Shown: positions 39,901 to 51,582, numbered from the stretch's first letter. The stretch is DNA of 64,000 nucleotides from Varroa destructor (GCF_002443255.2 NW_019211455.1:26896033-26960032); one strand, 5' to 3'. Notes: a model not told the origin generated them from the sequence alone. Program-made: numbers and translations.

Positions 39901-39978
39901 AGCAAGACTACCATCGACGCTAGTTTGAGAATCTTCCGCAAATCTCGTTCTCTTCGGAGCTGGGCCATTGGACATCAT
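26434..39978 (-). CDS. Diverged SMC-family ATPase (cohesin/condensin-type)
   Basis: Twenty exons join in phase on the minus strand: 39868-39978, 39636-39705, 39256-39294, 38560-38684, 37755-37970, 37372-37542, 36791-36994, 36023-36206, 35710-35796, 35475-35593, 34413-34555, 33773-34000, 32956-33142, 32161-32341, 31849-32065, 31018-31279, 29971-30708, 27810-27912, 27066-27191 and 26627 to 26515 or 26434. The product is about 1,210-1,235 residues, the usual SMC1-4 length. It has Walker A GQNGSGKSS, signature FSGGQRA, Walker B ILLLDEVDASLDE and a switch His in LISHRF, with coiled-coil arms and a central hinge. SMC proteins embrace DNA and act in cohesion, condensation or repair. Paralogue assignment is uncertain. 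YIKK followed by IEMKRFRSF and the hinge alignment recall SMC3, but sequence identity looks low. The last exon either reads through to the TAA at 26434 or splices at GTAAGA to an exon not found. Confidence 0.92.
29971..31279 (-). other. SMC C-terminal coiled-coil arm (exons 16-17)
   Basis: Residues about 762-1094. The arm holds strongly charged helices such as YERAEKELQMRNYYVNEVSR and LKDLCEQLLEFPAESFLLDE. It ends in the head-proximal FSSIVPQGQVTW, which matches the F-x-x-(L/I)-V-P-x-G-x-(A/V) block before the C-terminal head in SMC proteins. Exon 17 (738 bases) is by far the largest; its acceptor at 30709 is inferred from phase. Confidence 0.75.
31282..31304. repeat. (AAG)n microsatellite forming an acceptor tract
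   Basis: About seven AAG units on the + strand read as (CTT)n on the coding minus strand, directly before the acceptor of SMC exon 16. The repeat therefore supplies the polypyrimidine tract for that splice site. Confidence 0.85.
31675..31714. repeat. 40-bp near-perfect palindrome
   Basis: Two 19-base arms (TTCTTGATACAATATAACC and its reverse complement) are separated by GT. The palindrome lies within the intron between SMC exons 15 and 16. No flanking coding sequence or target duplication is obvious. Confidence 0.9.
31849..34000 (-). other. SMC hinge domain (exons 12-15)
   Basis: Residues about 515-705 form the hinge. YKDFDGFCGCILDLIHVD and YRVAVRAAEE match the first hinge half (family pattern: G-hydrophobic-D...A-E-A-G). 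SFVVPNLEIADLFAKVL and IRVIVLDNYNYKR follow the usual strand-helix-strand order. The closing GDIITRHGVTARTC sits where SMC3 has a G-D-x-V-x-x-x-G-x-L-T-G-G motif; here the terminal Gly-Gly is absent. Hinges dimerise SMC pairs, so this site bears on which partner it binds. Confidence 0.7.
34413..37542 (-). other. SMC N-terminal coiled-coil arm (exons 6-11)
   Basis: Residues about 188-489 have the charged, heptad-like composition of an SMC arm, for example LKKQKRKLELQLNGDELRAL, LQNQLNTLNNDLNSKQ and LADSLQQMASRIKDLEDEIG-like runs. The 87-base exon 9 (35710-35796) is the least certain: its acceptor and donor were chosen because they restore phase on both sides. Confidence 0.75.
34866..34889. repeat. 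(AT)n microsatellite
   Basis: Twelve AT units in the intron between SMC exons 10 and 11. Confidence 0.9.
37755..39978 (-). other. SMC N-terminal head (exons 1-5)
   Basis: This region encodes residues 1-187. A basic leader (PAPKRTRF) precedes VYIKK and IEMKRFRSFADTTIEF, the first head strand. Walker A lies in the 39-base third exon. GKSSIIKAVELCLA then continues the P-loop helix. A long insert follows (about residues 85-140, rich in Ser, Gln and Gly). The Q-loop region is VQFIRQNQ at residues 180-187. Compared with SMC3 as I know it, the stretch before the Q-loop is about 10 residues shorter and has no Lys-Lys pair at the site acetylated in cohesin. Confidence 0.8.
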
Positions 39979-41837
39979 TGAGGTTTATTGGCTACAGTAA
40001 CGAAACCTGCATGATACGTATTTATCTATTAATTAGATATTGCCATAGGAACTATGAAAAGAGAATGTGTTCTTCACGTACATACCTCGTTACAGCATCG
40101 TTTACTCAATCCGTTATGCGGCACCTATTTGTGGTAACCGGCCATTTTGTTTCAACACGGCGAAATTTTCACATAGAATTATGGCGAGGTGAAAACTTAT
40201 AGCAAACAGCATTTCAGAAAAATCAGCGAGTAAACATGTCGATCTTCTAGTACAATCATATTGCTATATATGCAATCTCGTAATAGTAATTTAGCCTTGG
40301 CACTTTTATTCACAGATAAATTATTATTACCTCACACCAGTTGCTACATCCACAATTGTATACGTTTAAGTTCCGAATCGGCAACCAAATCAAGCGCTGT
40401 TACACAAAGAAGTTCGCACAACCGTCATCATAACTTATCTATATGCGCTTTCTCTGACTGACCTTCGCGTACCCACCGTGAAGCCAATTGATGCAGATGT
40501 TACTGAAATCTGTTTGAGGCCAAACTCAATGAAACCTGACGTGCGAGGAAGATGCATACGGAGCTACCATCTGACAACGTGCGCAGGGTCTTGTTGCTGA
40601 CAAGGAACTGCTGCTGGTGCCTCGTTAGCTTGCTCATTACCATTAGAAGCTAAATTAAACATGGCGTGAAAACCGAAGAACGAGTCAATTCTCTTGCTGG
40701 ATGCCCACAATTTGCGAGCTCTTCTAATGCGGCCAAGTGAGAAATTGAACTTGCCGCCTGAAAGCAATGAATTAAAATGAGATTCAATAATACCCCTTCG
40801 AAGTGGTTTAAAGATTTTCCTTTACTAGCCAATTTTTCGGTCCTATCATTCATTTGTCATGAATCACGCGGACTCGAATTTTTATGGTAGATACGCAGGA
40901 ATGATACGTCGTGAATCTTTTGGGAAAGTAATTCTGCGGCTGAAAGATGATGGTGAATCAGCTTCAAGTGCTGAACTATCATTTCTAATCTAAAATGAGC
41001 CAACTGACCCTTGGAGGCTACGAAAACTTAGTAAACGACAACGAAAAAATTGAGTGTTTTGGGTCTTGGCTGCATCAGATGAAAGGTTTATGGTCACGAA
41101 ATATGTTCCAGGTTGAAAGATGAATACGCCACGGGTTATTGAATAATTTGCGTGAGAATTTCACAAATACGGTGCGGAATACCTTTTCTAGGGATCGACC
41201 TGTTACGACCATTTGGTTTCTATTGAGCTCTGAGTACCTTAGAAGAGTGACCGAAACTTCTAGGCTTTACAACTTTGCCAACAAGCTTTTAACTTGTGAC
41301 TACACCATTACGTGACCGCAAAACTTTTGTCTTACACTATTGAAACTTTGAGTGGTCTATTTCGTCGTTATTACTTATCGTGGCTTTCATTGTCCAAAAT
41401 CGCTAGTTGACCTACCTTGATGTTAGTGAAGACAATGGTTTTTCATTATCAGGCAACCGGGGCGCCAGTTTTTCAAAATTGTTGTCGATTCCTCTGACTT
41501 TCCGTCTGGGTATCACATGCAGCAAAAAATAGGTTGCCAGTGGGCGGGTTTACGTGTTCGTGTAATATCTCTAAATATGTATTACACGATAGTAGGGTCA
41601 CTGTATTAGTCTGTGTTAACGTTCGGATCGACATTTTGCTTGGTAGATGAGTAGACATAGAACGCTTTATAAGGTAAATTTTCAGATTTCGTCCTCTATT
41701 TTGAGTAGAACTTTTCTTGGTCCCATTACTCTACAAACTTACAATGCGAATGATTTCTTGTCGAACAAATGTATGATTTATTTCAAACACTTACTTTCAT
41801 GAGCCACTGTTAATGGCCTTACCTATGTTATAGCTAG
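39979..41837. other. Intergenic region between SMC and NRF-6-like genes
   Basis: Apart from the terminal-exon candidate at 40564-40757, nothing firm is seen. ATG at 40995 on the + strand opens a 39-codon frame (begins MSQLTLGGYENL) ending at a CAG|GTTGAA donor in the right phase for the exon at 41838. It has no signal peptide, so it is only a weak candidate for the first exon of the NRF-6-like gene. The divergent orientation means promoters of both genes should lie here. Confidence 0.4.
40564..40757 (-). CDS. Candidate terminal exon with a PCNA-binding-like motif
   Basis: On the minus strand, TTGCTTTCAG at 40758-40767 gives a good acceptor, followed by an open frame of about 64 residues to TAG at 40564. 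The frame begins GKFNFSLGRIRRARKLW and continues SSKRIDSFFGF, which fits the PIP-box pattern x-x-x-I-x-x-F-F. The order FS..RIR......K..L then (R)-I-D-x-F-F resembles the C-terminal end of FEN1/XPG nucleases, where this motif binds PCNA. The tail (NGNEQANEAPAAVPCQQQ) is low-complexity. I could not find convincing upstream nuclease exons. A possible minus-strand exon ending at 41416 (GTAGGT donor) is coding-like but unassigned. It may be a gene fragment, a lone exon of an unresolved gene, or chance. Confidence 0.35.
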
Positions 41838-44800
41838 CAAACTTATCTTACCTATGATCTAAATGCAACATTCGCCCAATACGAAATTGAGCCGGCCGTA
41901 ACCAGCATTAAAGAAGAGCAACTTCTAATAAGGTATATAGCTCAAGCATTGGTGTTAGGTCACGGCATTCTTCGTTGAGTGAACAATCGACAAAGAGTTA
42001 CCGGTCGAACGCCCTCTCGGATATCGCATAGTCAGAAATAACAACCTAAACATTCATTAAAGATAGGAAATAAAACGTCTTGCGTAAATATTTCAACAAA
42101 TGTGTTAACACAGACATAAGCTCAACCGCGGTTATATTGAACGATGCTAATAGAACGATGTATGAAATGCGATTCCCTAACCCTGACCTAATCTGCACCC
42201 AGGAGCGTATTTTCGATTTAACCGTAATGAAGGTCTTCATCCATACGAATTTCGCCGTTACAGCCAACGACTTCGGCAACGTGCGAAATACGCCTCGTTA
42301 GTGAGGTCGAATGATAGTTTTATTTCTTAGATCCGAGAAACGCTTGCCATCCGTTCTTGGTCGCTGTGCAAATTTCTTCATCTAACTAAATAGAGATTCG
42401 CTCGAAAGGGTGTCAGGGTGGAGGGAAATTAACGTCCTGAGTAAACGAAAATCGGATTTGTAAGTTTCGCTGAGCGTCCGACCTACAGCGTCCGACCGTC
42501 GCTAGCAGTCAGTGCGTAATTAGCGAAAAGAAGTTTACGTCATCTCTAATGGATTTTACTTTTGTCCGCAGCGATTATTTATGAATTAGAGCTATAGAAG
42601 TTTGTCACTGGTTTGGGCAGCGTAGAAAACTATACGTCTTTACAAAGGACCTTTTTGATATCATTAATTAATTTAGATATAGGTCGTTGTTCAAACGTTA
42701 TCAGTATCTGTGTCGTGTTGAAGCTCTACAAATCCGTCCAAGAATGGATTTGATGCTACAGTCGATCGTGAGTAACCCAACCATTCAAGGCACTTCCTGC
42801 GCACGGAGCCTCTCCGGCAATCGTAACAACATATTCAGGAGTAAGTTTTTGATCTTTATTGCAAGGATATTGGATGTACTTCCTTCAGTATTACTCGACA
42901 TGGCAGTTCAATCAAGTTAATTCATTTTGCGCGTTGTCTCAATTTATTTGCATATATTTTCATTGGTATTGCCATGGTTCTTACTTCGTTTACAATTGTT
43001 GCTTTTTCTACGCGTTTGGACGTCTGCTTATGTGAGTGATGGATGCATCCGGGAAGTTTCCATCGGGTTTCGCGTCAGGAAACCTAGCCGATCTCGGCTC
43101 ATTTGACCAATGTCTTGGAGGTCCGATTCACGATAGCCATTACTGCACGATGCTACTTACACCGAAAAACCAAAGTCTTATTAGAAATATCGCCACCTAT
43201 ACACATCAGGTATTAAACGATCATTCGAGTTAAATCAGTGATGCTGTTTAATTGTCGACATTATATTGCATTGATAAAAGCGCTGAAAAATTAAATTTCA
43301 TTAGCGCAGGATATGTACACATTTAATAGCTCTTAATGACGCTAAGCCTCGTATTCGTTACGTTCGAATGTCAGTCAATAATAATAATTTATTATTTTAT
43401 TTTGAAAAAAAGCTATATAGACAGTTATACGGAAAGTGTCACAAAATATGTTACATCAAGGACATTTCTAGCCTATATATATCTTGGATTCGCCGCACCA
43501 TATAGTAGTCACTATATGGAATAATCACTGAATGTCTAACGGCTTGACATTTCGTACTCTAGGTTGATTTTAACGTCGCTCAATTGCTCATCGGAGTCTG
43601 TGCTCCAACAGAATGTCAGCCAGAACAACTTCGAGCTGTTTACCAAACAGGTAGGATTTTGCAATTCTAATATCGGACATACCAAAGCAGTGAGCTTGGC
43701 TTCAAAAGCCTTAGGTTCATTTCATTCTTTTTTCGCACTCAAGAACTTTAGAAGACACACATGACTAGCGTAAATTGAAAATTCAATACATACCATACCT
43801 CTGGAACCTCCTTCCTTCGATCAAGCAAACTAAAGACAAGCTACAATATTACTTATGTATGCATGCCAGGAGCGCCCTACCTTTGGAACGACGAAGCTAA
43901 CCTATTTTTTCTTTTTCTTTCAATATACACCGCAGCATTTGACGATTGGTTTAACGCCTCTGTTGATTCGTGCCAGAGCGCCTGGACTCCGCTCCACCCA
44001 ACCCAGCGAACATCATTGTTGCTTATCGGCTGCTGGCTAATACTCGCTTTCCTTTTCACATTACTACTGGGTTTTCGTATATCGGCCCCCAAAGCTATTA
44101 AAACCTGCCTCACATTGGCGACTCTTAAGACTATCGCTACCCTCTGGGTTCTTCTGGGACATACGTATGCCATTGTCGAACCTCATATAGTCGGTATGAG
44201 TATGTTTCGTATTTTCTTAGTCAGTCTACAAAGAGCAAAATTGACAGAGTCGTAAAACGTTTTTAGTCAGTTCTCTTCATCTCGTAAAACAACAAATATA
44301 TATTCATTTCAGAACTTTAACTTTTCTCGATAAATACTTATAACTAAGAGAAAACGAAACGTTTATCTAAAGCGTCAGATGGCTATAGGCGAGCCAATTC
44401 TAAAATTTTCGATCATATTGTTGCGGGCGTATGAGTACAACGTTGTACTCTGGTACGGGTAAAAATACAGAATGCTTAAACTAATTACCTTTTTTTTTTT
44501 ATTGCAAAATGAGCAATTTCAGTATACACAGGAGAATACAATCTTATATAATTAAAAAAATGCACAGTCGATTACGCAAGGATGGACTATTTATCAGAAC
44601 AGCCGCTTTAACAATCACACATTGCTGTTGATTAAAAAAGATTATCAAGTTATAAAATCCTTTTTTTGCTACTATTTAATGTTTTTTTCCTGTCGCATAG
44701 GTTTGTCCTTACTTGGAGTTCCAGCAGTGAATAGCTCGAATGGCACCGAACAGCGTATTTAACCTTTTTCATGTGTTATGCACTTAGGTCGAAAGACTGT

Positions 44801-47800
44801 TAAAGTAACTTAAAATTACCCCTGCGTGTATGACGAAGACTATACCTGAGAATACTACTTAGAGGTGATTCGTTAAGTTCAAACCTTCGATCCAAGGAAC
44901 GCACTTCACTTGACCTTCCTAATTCGTTGAAGATCACCCGACGCCACTCTTCAAGGAGAATAACTGTTAGCTAGCTTAGAATTCTCGTCATGTAAAACAA
45001 ATATTCTTGTTACTTGTTAAGGTTTACGGCATTAGAAGAATCTCAAATTAGGTAGGTATCGAAAATGATGTTTTTTGGCACCCGATATACAGAATGAAGT
45101 AACGGTGAAGTTTCGTACTCTAGACAACACGGTTAGAACAGCCCACTACAACCAGGAAAGAACTAACAATACCCAATATTTTACCACAAGAATAAGTAAA
45201 ATTAAGTAATAAACAAAAGCAGAACCTCACTTTTGAACTGAATCGCCCCCGAGTCGGCTAAATTGCTAGTTTTTTTCCGGTCCAATACAAATTGTTAAAG
45301 AATGGAAAATCTAAATGTCTTAAGTTGTACACCTGGTACTACCATCGAATTGTTGTCAAACATTGTTTTAGAATGCTAGACTTAGTAAGAAAAAAGGTGT
45401 GTCGCAGCCACATTATCAATGCAAAGCTAGGTAACACTTGCCATTATATATTGTGCCTTAACTACACTTTATATATTGGTCACAAGAAGAAGAGCGATTA
45501 AATAAAGAAAGAAAGTAAATAGCTTTTTCATTTACTTTAGGTGTATACTATATTTTAAATTGCATAAAGTTTGTTCATTTTTAATTATTTAATAACTTAC
45601 CTAACAATTATTCTATCTTAAACATGCACTACATTTCTCAGATATACACGGTTCCCTAGATACACAAGTTCTGTGGCTGTCTTAGTATCCTAGTAGCCTA
45701 AAAAAAACCGCGGACCAGAGTTCCGCAATTTAGAATACGCAAATTTTAATTATTATTACTTAAACTTCATTGCATAACATGCTCTGCTATATCAAATGTT
45801 CCCCATCATAGGCTTGTCTCTACGATTCTACGAGATGCGAAAGGGCTTGATGTTTTGCCTTATTTCCAATGCGCATGTCTCCGTGGAGATCTTCTTTTGC
45901 GTAACTGGAATTCTGATCGCTCGAAAAAAGGTCCGACGCCGACTCGTCACGGTCATACTCGGTTCGTGCGAATCGCTTGCTATTATCAGAGGCCTCAGAC
46001 AGAATATTAGTGTTCAGAATAGCTTGACAGTCGTTAGATAATTAAGGTTAAGAGAAATTGTTCGCTTAGGTACGTGTATAAAAATGGCGGGAACCTATCA
46101 AATCGTGTATCTTCATAGATTTGAGCCACTTAACCTCCTGGCCAAGTATATCTCGAGATGTGAAACATGATTAACGAAAAGTTAAATAGAATAGACTTGC
46201 TCGCTAAACAACAAGTAATCAAAAGATGCAACAACGTTGGCCCCTATGAATAAAGCAGCAACTAAATAAGGAACTCATAGAATCACGTTATAACCAAATA
46301 CTGCCAGATTAACCTTTGATTATACTCTGTTATATAATTCGGTTTGTACATCTACAGGTATCATCGCACGATACATTCGTTTAACCCTTCCTGCTTTGGC
46401 TTTATTGCTCTTAGCGCCTCTTTTTCCAATCACCTGCAATGGACCTGCAAGTTTACTTATAATGAAGCAGCGATTTCTAGATTGCCCCCATAACTGGTGG
46501 GCTATTCCAATTCATCTCAACAATTTCCGCCCCATGCGCGAAAAGGTTTGATTCTGTTACGTCATACAATCAGACTCCGATACCTTATCATATGAGCTTA
46601 TTTTTGCAATTGATTACTTCAGCTATATAAAAGAGATATCCGAAAAAAAAACATCGTTTCTAACGTATGTTTTGTTACCAATCGTTTTTTTAATCGATTT
46701 TTCTAATAATAGAGTTATGATTTTCTCATTAACGTATGTAATTAATTCCAGTGTCTACCGCATTTGTGGTATATCAGCGCTGATCTGCAACTCTTTGTAA
46801 TCGTATGGCCATTGCATGTCCTTATTGTCAGGTATAATGGCCAAAGCTAACTTCATAAAATATCTGATTTAAGTAAATGTGTTTAGGACAAGGTAGGGGT
46901 GCTAGACCTCGCTATAAACGGGTCTCGAATGCTGAATCATCCACCTATTGAGGTTGAGGGTCAGTAAGGTTTACATTAAAGGGCACACTACTCTGCTAGG
47001 AAAAAATCAAGTATACTTAAAATTGCGCTTACAAATCGGTACAAACCTGGCTGAGAGCGCTATGTGCAACAAAAAACAATTTCTATAGCAAGCAGTACTT
47101 CAGACTATCTGCTTTATAATAATTTCTGATTCAAGCATGTACGATTAGCTTGCGGCAATGGGCAGTCATCACATCCCATGCTTCAGTACAAAAGTATCGA
47201 AAGCGGCACATTTGCGTGGAAAATAATATTCATAATAATCCAAAACAGTAGCTAAAATTAAGAGTATGTAGGGTACGCGAAGTTTAGTAAAGGCATTCCT
47301 GAAAACTAGATTAAAACAAATGTTCAAACACAAAATTTCCTTTTCAGAAAGCGCCACCGTATGGTACTTATTTCCGTAGTGGCCCTGATTGCGACTGCAT
47401 ACATCGCGCTTGAGACTTTTCTGTATAATTACGCCCCTTGCGTAATGGCTGGTCGAAACATGCACGAAATTTTTCGTATGTCAAACGAGGTTTGTTAATC
47501 GATAAGCTTTTTCATAATCCGATGTTGTTAATTTTCGTCAATATGAGCTAACAAGACTAAATTTCCTTTCTGTCAAATCTGTCTCTATAACTGTATTTTG
47601 CTCATCTTCAATTATACGATATTATTTTATTTTTCGATTGCAACCTGTTTCGCGGCGAACGTAACACAAAGACCTAAGTGGTCGTGACAGATGCAAACAC
47701 AATTATAAATCTGTTTTCATTCTGCCACACATAAACTTCTTTGTGAAACCAACACTGTTTGTGATCATACTTCCCTGAGCGGTTTGCCTTGCGTGGAATG

Positions 47801-49044
47801 CTAGTAGCGATAATCAGCTGTATAATAAAGTAAAAGTAGTAATAGTAAAGTAACTATCTGAAGCAACGAAGCCCGACATACTAAATAATTACATTATTCC
47901 GGGGCACCTCCCGTTTTACAAATTCATGGTTCAAACTCTACATGCATGATATGAACCTTTTTGCTTACCTTTCAGGTGTACCAACGCCCTATAGCTCACT
48001 TGCCTTCTGTAATTATTGGCTATCTGTGTGGTTGTTTATGCGGCAGTAAGATGCTGGACAGCCAGTGGCTCTCGAAGATTCGATCTGAATTGCTGATTCT
48101 GGCAGTGGTTTCCATGAGCTATTCGACGTTTGGAGGTCATCCCTGGATTAGTGGAGCTTGGGATTACACACTTCGGCCTTTCTACCCAGCATTCTATGCG
48201 GCCATTCACCGGCCTCTGTTCGCACTAGGCATATCACTGATCTATCTGATACAAGAACATCCCTGCGAGGTAGCCTACGCCCGTACGCACGGTAAAATAA
48301 TCAGCAATAATGTACTGTTCTGTACTTCGGTATATTTGTCCACTGTATACGTTTGCTATTGATTCAGTCTGACTGACAGCCTATAGTTAAAACGGCCAAG
48401 AAATAGAGTAACGGCAGCCATCAGAACCTTTCGTTCCTTTCACTTTGATGTAACCCGAATCGTTCATATATAGCCTATTGAGCGATCTTATTAGTAAACA
48501 CGGTTGTTTGTTTTACACAATGTTCGTGCCCATATCTTTCAATGACTATAACATCTGTCGCCTATTTTTCTCAAATGTTGTTATTCGTTTTTTATTAAAT
48601 GGGCGATAAACAAAAATATTGAAGACAAATGAACGTTTGCAATCTATCTGGATATGAATGCTGATAACAGGTCAAGGCGGCTCAAGAGCGCTTCTCCCGC
48701 GTTCCGAACAACGTGTTGTCGATTCATCCTCTACGTCATTAGCAAGCTCTAGCACCTTTCAACAAACGCACACCACTCAGTCGTTTGGCGCGTACATAAG
48801 CACGATCGCATCACGTCTTGCTTTCAGCGTTTACTTAACCCACATGTTCGTCGTAATGTGCACGTCGGCAACGGCACGTGAACGGCTGCTACTGTCGCAT
48901 AGCGAGTTCCTTAAGCGTTTCGTGGTCCACGTGCTACTCAGTTTTGTTGTGGCTATGGTCTTCCATCTTGGAGTAGAGAGACCAATTGAACTAATTCTTA
49001 TCCACGTCTTCGGAACTCAAAATCCAACGCGCAGATGCGAATAA
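41838..49044 (+). CDS. NRF-6 / acyltransferase-3 family membrane protein
   Basis: Exons 41838-41932, 42743-42840 (or from 42705), 43037-43209, 43563-43650, 43936-44193, 45812-45961, 46358-46545, 46752-46831, 47348-47489, 47976-48291 and 48671-49044 join in phase. The extracellular NRF domain is clear: MMDASGKFPSGFASGNLADLG, FDQCL, then LIGVCAPTECQPEQL with its conserved Cys residues. The acyltransferase-3 part follows: LWVLLGHTY with the conserved His, SVEIFFCVTGILIA, LPHLWYISADLQLF, and about ten hydrophobic helices to the end. C. elegans nrf-6 relatives act in lipid or yolk transport and fluoxetine sensitivity; the substrate is unknown. The start codon and signal peptide were not found. The first exon listed (QTYLTYDLNATFAQYEIEPA) and the start of the second are the least sure parts. 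The intron before 43936 has a strong pyrimidine tract, though the frame also stays open upstream of that acceptor. Confidence 0.9.
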
Positions 49045-49045
49045 A
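49040..49045 (+). terminator. AATAAA overlapping the stop codon
   Basis: The hexamer overlaps the TAA stop of the NRF-6-like gene (GCG-AATAAAGG). If used, the 3' UTR would be unusually short. Further A/T-rich hexamers lie near 49200-49245. Confidence 0.35.
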
Positions 49046-49197
49046 GGTCAGCCAGATCGATTCATAAATGGTGACTGAGTATTTCTTTCTAGTGGTAGTG
49101 AGAAATATAAGAGGTTGTTTCCTTTTATTTTAACTTTTGCAAGAAAAAGTTTCTAGAAACACATCGCTTATTTAGCTGGATGCGATGCCTCTTTACC

Positions 49198-49245
49198 AAT
49201 ATATAAATAATAAATAATATATAATAATAAATATATATATATATA
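49198..49245. repeat. AT-rich simple repeat
   Basis: A mixed TAA/TA run lies 150-200 bases after the NRF-6-like stop codon. Confidence 0.85.
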
Positions 49246-49440
49246 GTACGTGCCCAAATAACTTAGTTGGGCGCGACCGAATGCGGCTGTAATCTACTAC
49301 ACTATTTACTGCAACAACAATTAAAATCGATCTAAAAAAACTACCCAGTACCGTTTTGCACTAAATTCTACATAAAGGCATAACTGCATGCGTAAGAAAA
49401 GACAATCGTACTACAGGAACTTTTTCTGCTGTTGAATGAT

Positions 49441-49452
49441 CCCCCCCCCCCC
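49441..49452. repeat. Poly-C tract
   Basis: Twelve consecutive C residues, striking in an AT-rich window. This could be a length-unstable site. Confidence 0.9.
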
Positions 49453-49545
49453 GTGTTCATAAGTCAGCTGGTTAAGTAAAAAATTTTTTTACGCCGGAGA
49501 TATTGTCATTCTTAAACCCAGCAAGTCCTTGCAAGGCTTTCATTA

Positions 49546-49575
49546 TATATAAATAAGGCGGGACTAGCGATCAGT
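49546..49575 (+). promoter_or_regulatory. TATA box plus arthropod-type initiator
   Basis: TATATAAATA at 49546-49555 is followed by GATCAGTGTG. The TCAGT at 49571-49575 fits the arthropod initiator and lies 25-27 bases downstream, the usual spacing. A 94-codon open frame follows (to 49857), but its first in-frame ATG is far inside and it has no recognised domain, so the transcript driven here is unknown. Confidence 0.35.
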
Positions 49576-51582
49576 GTGAACAAAGCACAGACCGTAAGGT
49601 TGTGCCGCTACCGACGTGCTCTAACTAAGCGGAGCGGCATTGACATACGTAACCAGCTTTTAGTACCAGGATGTGATTTTATCTTCGAACGATCGAATTT
49701 TGCAGAGCACGGACGATCGATGGTGGCGAACGTAGATTCTCACTCTATAGAAATGCTCCTTATAGACGGCATTGGTCCGGTTCAAAATAAAGGTGATCCT
49801 GGCAGCTTCCTACGAGTTTCAGGTCTTATGAAAACACCTCTTGTCGGCATGACTTAAGAAAATGAGACCAAATTAAACCTGAATTTCTAAAACGCGACAT
49901 AAGGCTGCATCGCTCATCATGCAACAAGTATGTGCGCGTTCTAAATGACACACCACTGTTTGTAGAGGATCTGAAACGCAGATTTAAACGTTCCATTATC
50001 ACTGCTTATTTAGAGTTTAGTATCAGGAGAAAAAATGGAGGAAATCGGTCCCAGCCTTTACAGAACAAGGGCGGTAACTAAAGATGATTGATAAAGTCTA
50101 TAGACGGGCGAACAGAACTACTCGATACATAGTTACGCGTTTTGCAGTACATAAGTTTTACTACATTGTATATGGCACATTGGGTTCTTGTTTAGTACAT
50201 GTACAAGGTATAGTGGAGCACGCCATTTTGTGGACATTTCTTAATATCAACTTTTTTCATTAATACGTTTCTGCAATCTCATTGTATTCTTGTTACGTGC
50301 CAAGCATCGCATTTACAAAAATAGTACCTTAACTAAAGTCATCTGAATAGCTCAGTGACATCAGCAACTTGACTGATCATCTTCCAGCTTTTCCGTGTTT
50401 AGTTACCGTTATGAAAATAGCTGTAGATCTCAAATCTTTTTTACTAGTGATAATTATAAGGCCAATCCAGACGATAGACTCCGTTCTAAACTTGAGCAAA
50501 GCCGCGAAATAATTCGCTAGTATGTACACTAGTTATGTAAACTGAACATGCTGTAGTAATGCCGACGCCTCGAAAATAAACCCTTCTGCTCAACTCTAAG
50601 CGTTACTCGATTAAGGAATGAATGAATCTTACTTTGTCAGGCTGAGTTATTTTGAAGTGTTATATTTCTTTTCCACAAGTAAACACGAACTTTCACAAAC
50701 GTGTAGAGGTCACCTTTTGCTTTTATTAAAAAATCTCTCTCACGGTGTTTTTGCCTCTTCTCTATTCTCTCTAAAACTGTCAAATCTTTCATCTTACCGA
50801 ATTATGTCAATGACTTCCATTACCTCGGAACCCGTGCACATGTAGGAATTTGTGTGTCATCATCTCCGCTGGTGTATACCATATATATACTAGTAAATTG
50901 TGGTAATGCATTAGTCACTTTTTATCACGGATAAACGTCTCTCATTGATTGATAGGTTTATAGATGTTTTTTTTTTGTGTATATATATAATCTGTAATAT
51001 GTATATGAAAATACACTTTCAGCCACCCTCAGGCTTTTCGACTTTCGACCATTGTAATGATTTGCTCCGTCACCAATTAATCTTTTAACTTAGTTTTGAT
51101 GGGCTTTCCCTATTTCATGATCAGCATTATTACCTACTTCGACTTGCTAATGCTTCCATAGTTCATCGATTTGGGATACGTCGAAAGTACCACGTCAACG
51201 ACAAAGAGAGACCCAGTAGAGCGACTCATAACTAGCTAACCACATACAACTAATGGAACGCTGGTGAATAGGCCAGTCCCAGCAGCCGACAACTTTGAGC
51301 CAGTACTTCTGCATATATTTCCTCTATGATTTCCCGGATCAATCACACAGAGCTGTCCAGCGAACTTGACGGGATCTTTCGTGATTACCACCTTCTTCTT
51401 GTTCTTGTGCATCGATGTAATTATAATCATAATTCTCATTATCATCTTCATTGAATTACATGTATTGAGTAGGTCATCGTTCACTTCTCGCTTGTATTAC
51501 GTTACTGTTATTCTAGCGTTATTCTTCCTCTCAGAGTCCATTAGATCTGCCTAAAACTTCAGACTGTTCAGTTTTGTGCAGT

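Larger units (their letters stand above)
49046..51582. other. Intergenic region between NRF-6-like and SEC62 genes
   Basis: Apart from the simple repeats and the promoter-like pair, no gene is recognised. The genes on either side converge, so their 3' UTRs end here. Short (TA)n and poly-T tracts occur near 50960-50990. Confidence 0.5.

Noticed and set aside
42046..42301. Overlapping open frames on both strands upstream of the NRF-6-like exons
   Set aside because: Neither has family motifs, and neither is needed to keep phase in the NRF-6-like gene.
49576..49857. 94-codon open frame
   Set aside because: It has no ATG near its start and no recognised domain. Only the promoter-like elements before it are reported.
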